Source: Croceivirga sp. (GTDB taxonomy: Bacteria; Bacteroidota; Bacteroidia; Flavobacteriales; Flavobacteriaceae). From it: a DNA stretch of 64,000 nucleotides. Below are positions 52,834 to 61,149 of this stretch, piece by piece (positions within the stretch are counted from its first letter, which is position 1; every line of letters starts with the position of its first letter). Below the pieces are notes generated by a model. The model saw nothing but the letters and a program-made list of their open reading frames with translations. It had not been told where the DNA came from and searched no databases. The DNA is taken from positions 62,001 through 126,000 of the forward strand of contig JANQSA010000062.1 in the NCBI GenBank assembly GCA_028284285.1, read 5' to 3'. Both the position numbers and the translations under genes were made by a program.

Positions 52834-54114
52834 TTGGCGCTCAACCGTAGCACTATCGATATCTCCAAAACAACATCCGCTCCCTGGTACTATCTGGTAT
52901 TGCTTATTTTGGCAGGGGAGGCGGTGTTTATCCTGCCCTTTGTATTACCCCGTATTTTTCGGCCTACCGTGCTGGATGTTTTTGAAATGGGTAATGTTGA
53001 ATACAATCTAGGTCAGTCCGTTTATGGTTTAGTTGCGTTGTTTGCATATTTACTTGGAGGCCCGTTAGCTGATAAATATCCACCTAGAAAACTGATAGCG
53101 GTAGCGTTATGGTTGACGGCCCTGGGAGGGCTGGTCTATGCACAATATCCAGATGTAATGCTGTTACGCGTTTTATATGGTTATTGGGGTTTTACTACCA
53201 TATTTCTCTTCTGGTCCCCCATGATTAAAGCCGCAAGGGTATGGGGTGGTATCCGAGCTCAAGGGAAGGCATTTGGGTTTTTGGATGGCGGCCGGGGACT
53301 TACAGGAGCCTTGTTCGGAGTGTTAGGGGTAGCTATCTTTTCTTTTTTCCTTTCGGGTGCTGATGATATCGTGTCTCTTTCTGATAGAAAACGTGCTTTT
53401 GCTTATATCATTTATACTGCCTCGGGTATTATTTCCTGTATTGCTTTGTTAGTCTGGTTTTATATGAAGGCTGAAGGGGAAGCACGAAGTAGTATCGAAA
53501 AGATTAGTCTACCGGAAATTCGGCAGGTGCTAAAATTGCCTTCCGTTTGGCTATTGATGGTGATTATTTTATCTGCGTATGTGGGTTATAAGATCACGGA
53601 CATCATATCACAGTATGCCGAAGAGGTGATGTTATACAATCAGGTAGATGCTGCTAAAACAGGAACTTTATTACAATTCCTTCGTCCTACGACTGGTATT
53701 TTAGTGGGATTGATCGCCGACCGCTATCAGATTACAAAGCTATTATTCCTGGGTTTTGTGCTTTCAATTATAGGAGGATTACTTTTTGCCACGGGAGTTA
53801 TTGCGCCAACTACCTCGTTACTATTCTTGCTTTCTGTCTTGATTCTCGGTGTTGCGGTGTATTCTACTCGTGCGTTGTATTTTGGTGTGTTGCAGGCAGG
53901 AAAAATTCCACTTGCCTTAACTGGCACCGTGGTTGGCTTAATCTCTTTGGTGGGGTATACCCCGGATATTTTTGCCGGGCCGGCCTATGGCTATTTATTG
54001 GACGCTCACCCTGGTGAGAAAATTGGCCATCAACACGTGTTTTTGATGCTTACCGGGTTTTCCCTGGTGGGGGCAGTGGCCTCCCTTATCTATCACCGTT
54101 TATACGGAAGATAA
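52834..54114 (+). CDS. major facilitator superfamily transporter
   Basis: A 426-residue membrane protein with 12 predicted helices in the MFS plan: WYYLVLLILAGEAVFILPFV, LVALFAYLLGGPLADKYPPRK (motif A-like), YVGYKITDIISQYAEEV, LLFLGFVLSIIGGLLFATGV, FLMLTGFSLVGAVASLIYH. The frame has no ATG near its start; TTG 52834 is the likeliest initiator. The substrate cannot be told. The preceding 250 bases carry no supported gene. Confidence 0.88.
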   Translation: MALNRSTIDISKTTSAPWYYLVLLILAGEAVFILPFVLPRIFRPTVLDVFEMGNVEYNLGQSVYGLVALFAYLLGGPLADKYPPRKLIAVALWLTALGGLVYAQYPDVMLLRVLYGYWGFTTIFLFWSPMIKAARVWGGIRAQGKAFGFLDGGRGLTGALFGVLGVAIFSFFLSGADDIVSLSDRKRAFAYIIYTASGIISCIALLVWFYMKAEGEARSSIEKISLPEIRQVLKLPSVWLLMVIILSAYVGYKITDIISQYAEEVMLYNQVDAAKTGTLLQFLRPTTGILVGLIADRYQITKLLFLGFVLSIIGGLLFATGVIAPTTSLLFLLSVLILGVAVYSTRALYFGVLQAGKIPLALTGTVVGLISLVGYTPDIFAGPAYGYLLDAHPGEKIGHQHVFLMLTGFSLVGAVASLIYHRLYGR

Positions 54115-54136
54115 GTAGTAACCGTAAGCCTTTGCT

Positions 54137-54589
54137 TTAGGGGTTTTCGCAAATCGCTTTCAATTTCGCCAAAGCCTTTGGCCAGGTTTCCCTAAAATAG
54201 GTTTCCCATTCCGGGGCGGAATCCATAGCTACTTTTAACAAGGTACCCTGCTCAGTGGGTAAGTAGGTATATTCCTCTTTGGCCCCGGCAAAGGGGGCCA
54301 CCTTTTTCCCTTCCATAATTTCTTTGCCGTCTTCAATAATGCCCAGGTGTTCTATGCTTATGAATTGGTTGGGTTGATTATCGTGAATACGGCTTACCAT
54401 CCCACATACTTCACCGTCATCTTCATCTGCAAGAAAACAGATCTTTGCCCCTTTGTCCCAACTCCCTTCATATCGGGAGGTGGGACTGAATTCTGCTGTC
54501 CATTGCTTAAAGGTTTCTTCTGCCAACATACGGTCATAGACCTTGGCTGTTGAGGCATTGATGGTAGTTTCAAAGTGTAGTGTTTTCAT
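54137..54589 (-). CDS. SRPBCC-family (AHSA1-like) protein
   Basis: A 150-residue protein of the SRPBCC helix-grip fold: TTINASTAKVYDRMLAEETF at the N-terminus, KICFLADEDDGEVCGMVSRI in the sheet and SAPEWETYFRETWPKALAKL in the final helix. It probably binds a hydrophobic small molecule in the cytosol. It is the last gene of the minus-strand operon that starts at 57495 and follows the DoxX gene by 7 bases. Confidence 0.87.
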   Translation of the reverse strand: MKTLHFETTINASTAKVYDRMLAEETFKQWTAEFSPTSRYEGSWDKGAKICFLADEDDGEVCGMVSRIHDNQPNQFISIEHLGIIEDGKEIMEGKKVAPFAGAKEEYTYLPTEQGTLLKVAMDSAPEWETYFRETWPKALAKLKAICENP

Positions 54590-54596
54590 TTTACTT

Positions 54597-54974
54597 TCAG
54601 AAGGCGAATAGCTTTTGTACTTTTTCCTGGCGTAGCCATAAGGCCAACCACATAACTATGCCGAACAGTACCGGAAATATGGTGTCGAACAGCGGATCCT
54701 GATGGATAACATGGGTGGCGACAGCCCCTCCCAACCATGCGGTAAGCAGGACTGCCCCAAATCCGGAGGTTTTGGGGAAAGCGTAAAATAATGTACTGAT
54801 CAATAAGGCGATACCAAGATGAAGCACCGCAGATTCCGGGTAACCTAATGTGGTAGCTCCCGTAACCGCTTGTTCGGTCTGTAAAATGTTCATTACTGCT
54901 CCCATAAGGAACATGATTACGATAATGCCCTGAAGGATATACGAAATCCACAGGCGTGCTTTTGAAGTTTTCAT
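54597..54974 (-). CDS. DoxX-like membrane protein
   Basis: A 125-residue protein with four transmembrane helices (WISYILQGIIVIMFLMGAVM, AVLHLGIALLISTLFYAFP, GFGAVLLTAWLGGAVATHVI, FPVLFGIVMWLALWL) and the DoxX pattern of a Gly-rich second half. Its function in this operon is unknown. The ATG overlaps the end of the preceding SRPBCC gene by 4 bases. Confidence 0.82.
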   Translation of the reverse strand: MKTSKARLWISYILQGIIVIMFLMGAVMNILQTEQAVTGATTLGYPESAVLHLGIALLISTLFYAFPKTSGFGAVLLTAWLGGAVATHVIHQDPLFDTIFPVLFGIVMWLALWLRQEKVQKLFAF

Positions 54975-55393
54975 GGGTTATGTTGTTTATTTTCAGTGTA
55001 TTCCATAAAGGTATTCAAAATTGCTTGCCAACCCATACGTTGTTGCTCTAAAGTGTGGGTATCTTCCACTTCAAAGGTTTCTACTATCTTGACTGTGTTC
55101 CCTTCCTTTTTAAAAGTGACGTTCCCTTTCCGGGTATCTTCCAGCGTGTATTCAATTGCAGAATACGGGACAACTGCGGAATATTTCCCTGCATAATCAA
55201 AACCCGTGCTACCGTTTTTGGCTTCCATACGGTAGCTAAATGTACCACCAGGCCTCAAATCATTCTCGGCTCTGGGACAATGCCATTCCGGGCTGGCAAA
55301 GTTCCATTGGGTGATATGTTTGGGTTGGGTCCAGCACTCCCATACGTATTCCAAATCTGCATTCACTAGGGTCTCTACGGTAAGTGAGGTCAT
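54971..55393 (-). CDS. SRPBCC-family (AHSA1-like) protein
   Basis: A 140-residue SRPBCC protein: ETLVNADLEYVWECWTQPKH, NFASPEWHCPRAENDLRPGG, TFKKEGNTVKIVETFEVEDT, TLEQQRMGWQAILNTF. It belongs to the activator-of-Hsp90/polyketide-cyclase-like group, cytosolic. Start 55393 overlaps the stop of the VOC gene (ATGA), so an earlier start at 55432 is not needed. Confidence 0.87.
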   Translation of the reverse strand: MTSLTVETLVNADLEYVWECWTQPKHITQWNFASPEWHCPRAENDLRPGGTFSYRMEAKNGSTGFDYAGKYSAVVPYSAIEYTLEDTRKGNVTFKKEGNTVKIVETFEVEDTHTLEQQRMGWQAILNTFMEYTENKQHNP

Positions 55394-55824
55394 CCTTTTT
55401 GACTGTTTTGCGGATTGTAGTTGATCATCCATTTTACCCCGTAGCGATCTACAAAACTGCCAAAATAATCGCCCCAGAATTGGTCGGCCATAGGCATTTC
55501 AATTACTCCCTCCCTGGAAAGCCCCTCAAAGAGGCGATCCGCCTCTTCGCGGCTGGTAGGGTGCAAAGAGATATAACAATTACTATCTGCCGTGGGCTGT
55601 TGCCCCATGGAAGGCAGGATATCCGAAGCCATTAAAATGGTATTCTCTGAAATGGGTAAGGAAATGTGCATGATCCGGTTGCGTTCATCTTCGGGGAGTG
55701 TATCACTTTCCGGGGCATCGGTCATTTTCGTTTTGGCCAGGTATTCTCCGCCAAAAACAGCTTTGTACAATTCAAAGGCGGCTTCTGCCGTACCGTCAAA
55801 ATTGAGATAAGGATTTACTTGCAT
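55390..55824 (-). CDS. VOC/PhnB-like protein
   Basis: A 144-residue glyoxalase-fold protein of the PhnB-like group: VNPYLNFDGTAEAAFELYKA, TDAPESDTLPEDERNRIMHI, GVIEMPMADQFWGDYFGSFV, DRYGVKWMINYN. This group lacks confirmed enzymatic activity in many members. Part of the same operon, 2 bases after the AlkD-like gene. Confidence 0.88.
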   Translation of the reverse strand: MQVNPYLNFDGTAEAAFELYKAVFGGEYLAKTKMTDAPESDTLPEDERNRIMHISLPISENTILMASDILPSMGQQPTADSNCYISLHPTSREEADRLFEGLSREGVIEMPMADQFWGDYFGSFVDRYGVKWMINYNPQNSQKG

Positions 55825-55826
55825 TT

Positions 55827-56528
55827 TTATTGGTGTTTTAGGTTCTTATAATAGGTTTTCTCTTCTTTATCCAGTTTTTCTATAGCATTGCGCAGGGTAC
55901 CCCGTGGCATAGTGCTCGTGTGAATGTCTAAAAAGGCTTTTAACCTGCTTTTGTCTTTTTTGCCGGCTTCCCTCAGCCAACTGCCAACGGCTTTATTGAT
56001 CAGTTCTTCCTTGTCCTTAATCAGTATTTCGGCAATTTGAAAAGTGTCTTCTAGCTGTCCTTTTTTGATAAAGGCATAGGTAGCCACTATAGCGGTACGG
56101 CGCTCCCAAATAGTTTTAGATTTGGCTAACTGGTACAAAATGTCCCTGGGTTTATCCATTAGATATTCCCCGATGATGTTATACGCCCCCCGGTCTACAA
56201 AATCCCAATTGTTCAGGCGATCATGCCGGTTCAGATACAATTCAAAGAGTTCTTTTTTTCTTTCAGGAGACGTTTTTTTATTCTTTGCCTGGTAATCCAT
56301 AATACTTACTGCTCCCATACGAATCTCATAATAATCGCTGTCCAACAATTTGTTAATCTCTTCCAAAGGCATTTGGGTAAATTCCTTCGCGGTTTTAAAA
56401 ACGTTTCCAAACCTTACGCCGAACGCTTTGGTCTGCCCATCTTCGCCCTTGAAAAACTTTTCAAGCTTGCTTAATTCCTTTTCCTCCCGGAGCGCCTTTA
56501 GTTTTGCTATGTAGTGTTGAGCGGTCAT
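55827..56528 (-). CDS. AlkD-like DNA alkylation repair protein
   Basis: A 233-residue HEAT-like helical protein of the DNA-alkylation-repair family: YIAKLKALREEKELSKLEKF, FGVRFGNVFKTAKEFTQMPL, NIIGEYLMDKPRDILYQLAK, AVGSWLREAGKKDKSRLKAF. AlkD glycosylases remove 3- and 7-alkylpurines without base flipping. Key Trp/Asp residues cannot be verified by eye, so activity is inferred. Confidence 0.85.
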   Translation of the reverse strand: MTAQHYIAKLKALREEKELSKLEKFFKGEDGQTKAFGVRFGNVFKTAKEFTQMPLEEINKLLDSDYYEIRMGAVSIMDYQAKNKKTSPERKKELFELYLNRHDRLNNWDFVDRGAYNIIGEYLMDKPRDILYQLAKSKTIWERRTAIVATYAFIKKGQLEDTFQIAEILIKDKEELINKAVGSWLREAGKKDKSRLKAFLDIHTSTMPRGTLRNAIEKLDKEEKTYYKNLKHQ

Positions 56529-56578
56529 GTACTTTTGTTAGAAAATGTTGCCAGCTTCTTGTTTAGGTGAATCAAAAC

Positions 56579-57085
56579 TTATTTTGATTTCTCTTTTAAA
56601 AGATAACGCACTTCTGTTACCCAAACACCAGGATCCGGACTGCTTTCTGCACCTTTGAGATATAATTCTAACCGGGACTTCCATACAACCTCACCGCCCA
56701 CTACCTCTTTTTGAAATTCCTTACCATTACGGGTTACCCATTCCTGAAGTTGCGCATGGGTGTCCACTAATGTAAGATAGGGTCCTTTGTGAACCAGTGC
56801 GGCGTATTTTCCTGCAGGCAAGATAGAGGTAATGAATCCTTCACTTCTTAGCGGAGCTTTTGTTGCCATGCCAATATTGACATGGATTGCACCATTTTTC
56901 ATAGGCATACCCGAGGTATTCAGATATTGAATTACCGGATACCGAAGCGCATCAAAATCAATCTGGGGTTGTTTGTGTAGATCAATCAAAGTACGTTCTA
57001 CGGTTTGGGCCAGAGCCGTAAATGAAGTTTCAACATTTTTGGAAACAAAATGAGTAGCGGGATAGTGTTTGATCTCAGGAATCAT
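56579..57085 (-). CDS. GyrI-like/AraC effector-binding domain protein
   Basis: A 168-residue stand-alone GyrI-like small-molecule-binding domain: EIKHYPATHFVSKNVETSFT, ILPAGKYAALVHKGPYLTLV, YLKGAESSPDPGVWVTEVRY. The domain normally sits behind an AraC helix-turn-helix and binds drugs or other ligands; alone it may sequester toxic compounds. The start overlaps the upstream VOC gene stop by 4 bases. Confidence 0.87.
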   Translation of the reverse strand: MIPEIKHYPATHFVSKNVETSFTALAQTVERTLIDLHKQPQIDFDALRYPVIQYLNTSGMPMKNGAIHVNIGMATKAPLRSEGFITSILPAGKYAALVHKGPYLTLVDTHAQLQEWVTRNGKEFQKEVVGGEVVWKSRLELYLKGAESSPDPGVWVTEVRYLLKEKSK

Positions 57086-57495
57086 AACGACTTCATTTTA
57101 TCCGGATCCATATACAACATATTCCAGCAGTGGTTGTCCGGATCGGAAAAACTGAACAGATACATCCAACCCTCTACTTCCTGGGGTTTTTGATATACCT
57201 TGCCCCCGGCTTTTTCAACGGTTTCGGCAAAAGCAGTTACTTCATCCCTACTTTGCGCATCAATGTTAATTAACATTTCGCTCTTGTTTTGGCCGATTGA
57301 AGAGGGATATAAGGTATAGTTATTAAAAACCTCCTCCGGAAAAAGCATCAGCACAAAATCATGTTCCCCGATCAGGAAACTCGCTAAGTGCGTTGTCTCT
57401 TTATGTAAGGGATTTTCCCTAAATCCAAGGGAGTTATAGAACGCTCTGGATTTTTGAATGCTTTTTACGGGAAGGTTAAGCCAGATACTTTTCAC
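57082..57495 (-). CDS. VOC-family (glyoxalase-like) protein
   Basis: A 137-residue VOC protein: LPVKSIQKSRAFYNSLGFRE, FLIGEHDFVLMLFPEEVFNN, AQSRDEVTAFAETVEKAGGK, SFSDPDNHCWNMLYMDPDKM. It opens the seven-gene minus-strand operon, divergent from the GlxA-type regulator at 57637 with 141 bases between the two starts. Confidence 0.88.
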   Translation of the reverse strand: MKSIWLNLPVKSIQKSRAFYNSLGFRENPLHKETTHLASFLIGEHDFVLMLFPEEVFNNYTLYPSSIGQNKSEMLINIDAQSRDEVTAFAETVEKAGGKVYQKPQEVEGWMYLFSFSDPDNHCWNMLYMDPDKMKSL

Positions 57496-57529
57496 AATTT
57501 GTATAGGTTTGTTTATCAGTTGCTTACAT

Positions 57530-57537
57530 CAAATATA
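57530..57537 (-). promoter_or_regulatory. -7 promoter element of the VOC/SRPBCC operon
   Basis: On the minus strand TATATTTG is an exact TAnnTTTG match 34 bases before the VOC start. The -33 region has no TTG at standard spacing, so it may need an activator; the divergent GlxA-type gene is a candidate. Confidence 0.45.
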
Positions 57538-57585
57538 AATAATCCGATCAGGAAGGAAGTGCCGTAATTCCGTCAATCCCGAGGG

Positions 57586-57616
57586 TTGATTGCGACAAGC
57601 TATTCCACTACCTTTA
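57586..57616 (+). promoter_or_regulatory. promoter of the GlxA-type regulator gene
   Basis: TTG at 57586-57588, 20 bases, then TACCTTTA at 57609-57616. The start site would be near 57622, which favours ATG 57637 over 57616 as the translation start. Same element and spacing as the superoxide dismutase promoter. Confidence 0.55.
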
Positions 57617-57636
57617 TGAAATATAACTATGGCGTA

Positions 57637-58620
57637 ATGAAGCATGTATCTATTTTAGTCCCCAAGGGGAACGTGAGTGTGGTTAACATTGCCGGGACAC
57701 ATCAGATGTTGTCCTGGGTAAATGCGTTGTATTCCGGGGAGGGGAAACTTCCGCTTTTTGCACTACAACTGGTGGGAATAGAAAAAGCATTGGACCCGCA
57801 GGGAGGACTGTTTGCCATTACTCCGGAGAAAACCATCGCAGAAGTTCAAAAGACCGATTTGATCATTATTCCGGCGATACATGATGATTTTGAAGTGGCC
57901 TACAGGCGAAACCAGGCTTTTATCCCCTGGTTGATAGAACAGTACAAAGAGGGGGCAGAAATTGTAAGCCTGTGTATTTCTTCTTTTTTCCTGGCTTCTA
58001 CCGGGTTATTGGACGGCAAGCCCTGCTCTACGCATTGGCAATTTGCCCAGGTATTCAAGGAAAAGTTTCCCAGGGCTATTTTAACCGATGAAAAGATCGT
58101 CACCGAAGCCAATGGCATCTATACCAGTGGTGGGGCCTATGCTTTTACCAATTTGGTCATCTATCTTATCGAAAAATATGCCGGTAGGGAAGTAGCGGTT
58201 TTGGCAGCAAAAGGTTTTATGGTGGATATTGATCGCAGCAGCCAATCCCCCTTTATGATTTTTTCCGGACAAAAAAACCACAAAGATGAGTTGGTACTCA
58301 AAGCGCAGGAATATATTGAAGAAAACTATCCAAAAAAGATCTCAGTCAGTGAACTGTGCGAGGATGTTCCGTTAAGCAGGAGGACATTTGAACGACGTTT
58401 TAAACAGGCGACTTCCAATACGGTTTTGGAATACTTGCAACGGGTGAAGGTGGAAGCAGCAAAGAAAGAATTGGAGAAAGGAAGAAAAACGGTCAATGAG
58501 GTAATGTATCAGGTAGGGTATTCCGATTCCAAAGCCTTCCGTGAGGTGTTTAAAAAGGTAGTTGGGATGACCCCGGTGAATTATAGGAACAAGTATGTGG
58601 TAAAAAGTGTAGAGGCCTGA
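57637..58620 (+). CDS. GlxA-family regulator (DJ-1/PfpI-like plus AraC domains)
   Basis: A 327-residue two-domain regulator. Residues about 1-185 form a DJ-1/PfpI-like domain (HVSILVPKGNVSVVNIAGTH, IVSLCISSFFLASTGLLDG with a Cys at the nucleophile-elbow position); the remainder is an AraC double helix-turn-helix (ISVSELCEDVPLSRRTFERR, NEVMYQVGYSDSKAFREVFK, VVGMTPVNYRN). It sits divergent from the VOC/SRPBCC/AlkD operon and is the likely controller. Earlier in-frame start codons at 57586 and 57616 overlap the promoter. Confidence 0.92.
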   Translation: MKHVSILVPKGNVSVVNIAGTHQMLSWVNALYSGEGKLPLFALQLVGIEKALDPQGGLFAITPEKTIAEVQKTDLIIIPAIHDDFEVAYRRNQAFIPWLIEQYKEGAEIVSLCISSFFLASTGLLDGKPCSTHWQFAQVFKEKFPRAILTDEKIVTEANGIYTSGGAYAFTNLVIYLIEKYAGREVAVLAAKGFMVDIDRSSQSPFMIFSGQKNHKDELVLKAQEYIEENYPKKISVSELCEDVPLSRRTFERRFKQATSNTVLEYLQRVKVEAAKKELEKGRKTVNEVMYQVGYSDSKAFREVFKKVVGMTPVNYRNKYVVKSVEA

Positions 58621-59196
58621 TCAGCGTTGCACCCTTGCTTTGATATTCCGTTGAGCGTAATCCACAATTTCTGCAATCCTTTTTTGACGCGTTTCTTCGC
58701 GTTTTGCGTGATTCAACCAGTATAGGTAACTCTTTCGTTGCCCCTGGGTGAAGCTTTGAAAGTTCTTCCAGGCCTCCTGGTTCCGGTCAAAAGCTTTTTG
58801 CAGATCTTCGGGAATCACTCCGTTCTCTACATCGTCCAAAGCTGTCCACGAGCCGTTTTCTTTAGCGATAGCGATAGCCTGTAAGCCACTTTCGTGCATT
58901 ACACCGGCTGCCGTAAGTTCTTCTATATGCGTTTTATTGACCTTGCTCCACACGCTTTTGGGTTTTCTGGGACAGAAGTATTGTCGGCGTTTGCCATCTC
59001 CTAAACTCTTTACCGTACTATCTATCCACCCATAGCAAAGGGCGACGCGAACCGCTTCTTCCCACCGCATGCTTGGCATTTCGTGGTCTACTTTGTAGAA
59101 GATAAGATACACCCCCTGGGAAGCATTATAATTTTGACTCAGCCACTTTCGCCAGGCGGTGTCATTTTTAAAGTAGTATTCTTTGAGCTCCGGCAT
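58621..59196 (-). CDS. YdeI-like (OmdA/bacteriocin-protection) protein
   Basis: A 191-residue cytoplasmic protein: FKNDTAWRKWLSQNYNASQG, WEEAVRVALCYGWIDSTVKS, PRKPKSVWSKVNKTHIEEL and a basic helical C-terminal part (YLYWLNHAKREETRQKRIAE). It belongs to the YdeI family, associated in the literature with bacteriocin or polymyxin resistance but with no known reaction. Its stop codon abuts the convergent GlxA-type stop codon. Confidence 0.87.
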   Translation of the reverse strand: MPELKEYYFKNDTAWRKWLSQNYNASQGVYLIFYKVDHEMPSMRWEEAVRVALCYGWIDSTVKSLGDGKRRQYFCPRKPKSVWSKVNKTHIEELTAAGVMHESGLQAIAIAKENGSWTALDDVENGVIPEDLQKAFDRNQEAWKNFQSFTQGQRKSYLYWLNHAKREETRQKRIAEIVDYAQRNIKARVQR

Positions 59197-59372
59197 AATC
59201 GGAATTGTAGTTTGTCGTTAAGAATGTGTCGCATCACCATTGCATCTTGCCCGTAATTCCCCTCTGCAAGGTAGTGGTTTGATTTGAGTTCGCACACTTT
59301 CTTCATTTACAGGGACCTCTGCAGGACCTATCCAGCATGCCAAGAGTGCTTGTTGGGGGTATCCATTTCCGT

Positions 59373-59801
59373 TTACTTCGTTCTTTTAAACAGGCTAAAC
59401 AGGAAGTACAGTAATAGTAAAACCAAAGGAAAGCCAACAAGGGTATAGGAATAGTTCCAAAACCACCAGGAAGCCAGGGGTTGGTTGATAAAAGTGTTGC
59501 TCCAATTTCCACTTAGCATGCGTCCTACGGGCCACCAGGTTACGCTTAAGCCGATCGATATTCCGGCAAGAGTAACAAGATATCGATGCCATGTTCTATT
59601 GGGCCTTCCCCGCCAACGCAAGCTACAGAACGAGAGCACGGAAAAAGCGAGAATTCCCAAAGCGGTAGTTAAGTTTCCAAGAGGGATAGCGGCCTGTCCT
59701 CCTAAAGACAAAACCAGTAATGAAGATCCCGAGAGCAATAGCAAAAAACTAAGGATAAAGAAAGCCAGGGAAATCCAGAAAAGTACCCTGATCGTTTTCA
59801 T
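59373..59801 (-). CDS. small multi-pass membrane protein of unknown function
   Basis: A 142-residue protein with four predicted transmembrane helices (VLFWISLAFFILSFLLLLSG, IPLGNLTTALGILAFSVLSF, LVTLAGISIGLSVTWWPVG, TLVGFPLVLLLLYFLFSLF) and short basic loops. No family recognised. The ATG overlaps the GNAT stop codon by one base (TGATG), so it belongs to the minus-strand operon. Confidence 0.7.
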   Translation of the reverse strand: MKTIRVLFWISLAFFILSFLLLLSGSSLLVLSLGGQAAIPLGNLTTALGILAFSVLSFCSLRWRGRPNRTWHRYLVTLAGISIGLSVTWWPVGRMLSGNWSNTFINQPLASWWFWNYSYTLVGFPLVLLLLYFLFSLFKRTK

Positions 59802-60331
59802 CAGGCGACGGCCGTTTTAGTGATCACAAAGGTCAAGCCCTCGGGATCTTTAGTATGTAAATGTCCGAGAGCACTACTTTTTATCACAAGTTGACCCCCC
59901 AATTTCTCCACGGCTTTTTGCGACCTATAGTTGAATTTGTTGATATTAAACACCACATAATCAAAGTATTGAAAAGCGTGTGCTATCATAAGCTTTTTAA
60001 AAGCGGAATTATATACTCCGCCCCAATAGTCTCTTGATAAAAAGGTCCAGCCTATTTCTACGGTATCGGATGCGGAAGGATGCTGTTTAAATCGGGAACT
60101 CCCTATGATGGAATGGGTCATCCTGTCAATAATGACAAAAGCGCCTTGAGAATCCATGGCGCCTTTAAAGAATTCTTTAAATACCGGCAGGGTATAGCGA
60201 TCCGGATTTTGATGTTGTTCCCAGATTTTGGGGTCACGGGCCACGTTATACAGCTCCTGGAAATCGGCTACGCGTAAAGGCCGTACTTTCACTAACTCGT
60301 TTTCTAAGGTAGGTTGGAGGTTGGGAATCAT
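59801..60331 (-). CDS. GNAT-family N-acetyltransferase
   Basis: A 176-residue acetyltransferase of the RimJ/RimL-like group: VRPLRVADFQELYNVARDPK, FVIIDRMTHSIIGSSRF, VEIGWTFLSRDYWGGVYNSA (acetyl-CoA loop) and YRSQKAVEKLGGQLVIKSSA. The substrate may be an N-terminal residue or small amine. It is preceded by the arginase-like gene by 11 bases. Confidence 0.9.
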   Translation of the reverse strand: MIPNLQPTLENELVKVRPLRVADFQELYNVARDPKIWEQHQNPDRYTLPVFKEFFKGAMDSQGAFVIIDRMTHSIIGSSRFKQHPSASDTVEIGWTFLSRDYWGGVYNSAFKKLMIAHAFQYFDYVVFNINKFNYRSQKAVEKLGGQLVIKSSALGHLHTKDPEGLTFVITKTAVA

Positions 60332-60342
60332 ATATTCGTTTT

Positions 60343-61149
60343 TTATGCAAGCTGCAGCTCCAGCAGTCGGTGAATAGGCTGTAATGCAGTTATATCTTCC
60401 GTAACAGATTCCAGACTACTGGTTCCTACAACATCAAATTCTTCGTGTAACGCCTTGATACAGCTTTCCGCTTCTGCAATTTTAATCCCGTTAGGCACCT
60501 GATAGTAGGTTTTGTTGTATGCTGTAGGATCCAGGCAATCAAAATCAAAATGAATATAAAGGTATTGTATGTTTTTGGTCTTTAGGGTATGGATAAGTTC
60601 CGGAGTATTGGTCTTCCCGGAATGATAGATATTTCCCCGACGAAGTCGTAATTGCTCTGCTTCATCCAAATCGCGTAATCCAACGTAATGAATCTGTGCG
60701 CTTTGAATAGTGCTAAATAATAAGGGGTCCATTGCAGGTACTCCTTCACCTAATAAAGTGCGTAGGGGCATGCCGTGAAAGTTACCACTTGGGGAATCGG
60801 ATGCAGTATTAATATCCCCATGGGCATCAAACCAAATGATACCCAGCTTAGGGTATATTTTGTTCAAATAAGAAACCGGTACAATTTCCAATCCGCAATC
60901 CCCGCCCAGAATTTCCAGGCTTTTCGGTTGTGTTTCTTCTAAAAAAGTTTTAAATCCCAAAAGTTGTTCGGTAAGCGCATCGTAATTATTGATGGCGAAA
61001 CGTTGCTTTCCATCTCTTCCGGCAGGGATTTCGGACAGGGGAAGTTCATGAAATTGCTGCGCTCCAAGATAGTCGCGAATGGCAGAAGCGCCGCTTTGAA
61101 TAGCGGTTCCTGAACCGGAGCCTTGCCACTGCGGAAAAAAGATCTTCAT
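60343..61149 (-). CDS. arginase-fold (ureohydrolase) protein with altered metal ligand
   Basis: A 268-residue protein of the arginase/agmatinase superfamily. The second and third metal-binding motifs are present (IIWFDAHGDINTASDSP and YIHFDFDCLDPTAYN), but the first, usually GGDHS, reads EILGGDCGLEIVP (Cys codon at 60895-60897), replacing a Mn-ligand His by Cys. Substrate and activity are therefore uncertain; a different metal or formiminoglutamase-type role is possible. The ATG overlaps the M1 peptidase stop by one base. Confidence 0.85.
   Translation of the reverse strand: MKIFFPQWQGSGSGTAIQSGASAIRDYLGAQQFHELPLSEIPAGRDGKQRFAINNYDALTEQLLGFKTFLEETQPKSLEILGGDCGLEIVPVSYLNKIYPKLGIIWFDAHGDINTASDSPSGNFHGMPLRTLLGEGVPAMDPLLFSTIQSAQIHYVGLRDLDEAEQLRLRRGNIYHSGKTNTPELIHTLKTKNIQYLYIHFDFDCLDPTAYNKTYYQVPNGIKIAEAESCIKALHEEFDVVGTSSLESVTEDITALQPIHRLLELQLA

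Noticed and set aside
54586-54951. Alternative minus-strand frame overlapping the DoxX-like gene
   Set aside because: Same region in another frame; lacks the four regular membrane helices that support the DoxX call.
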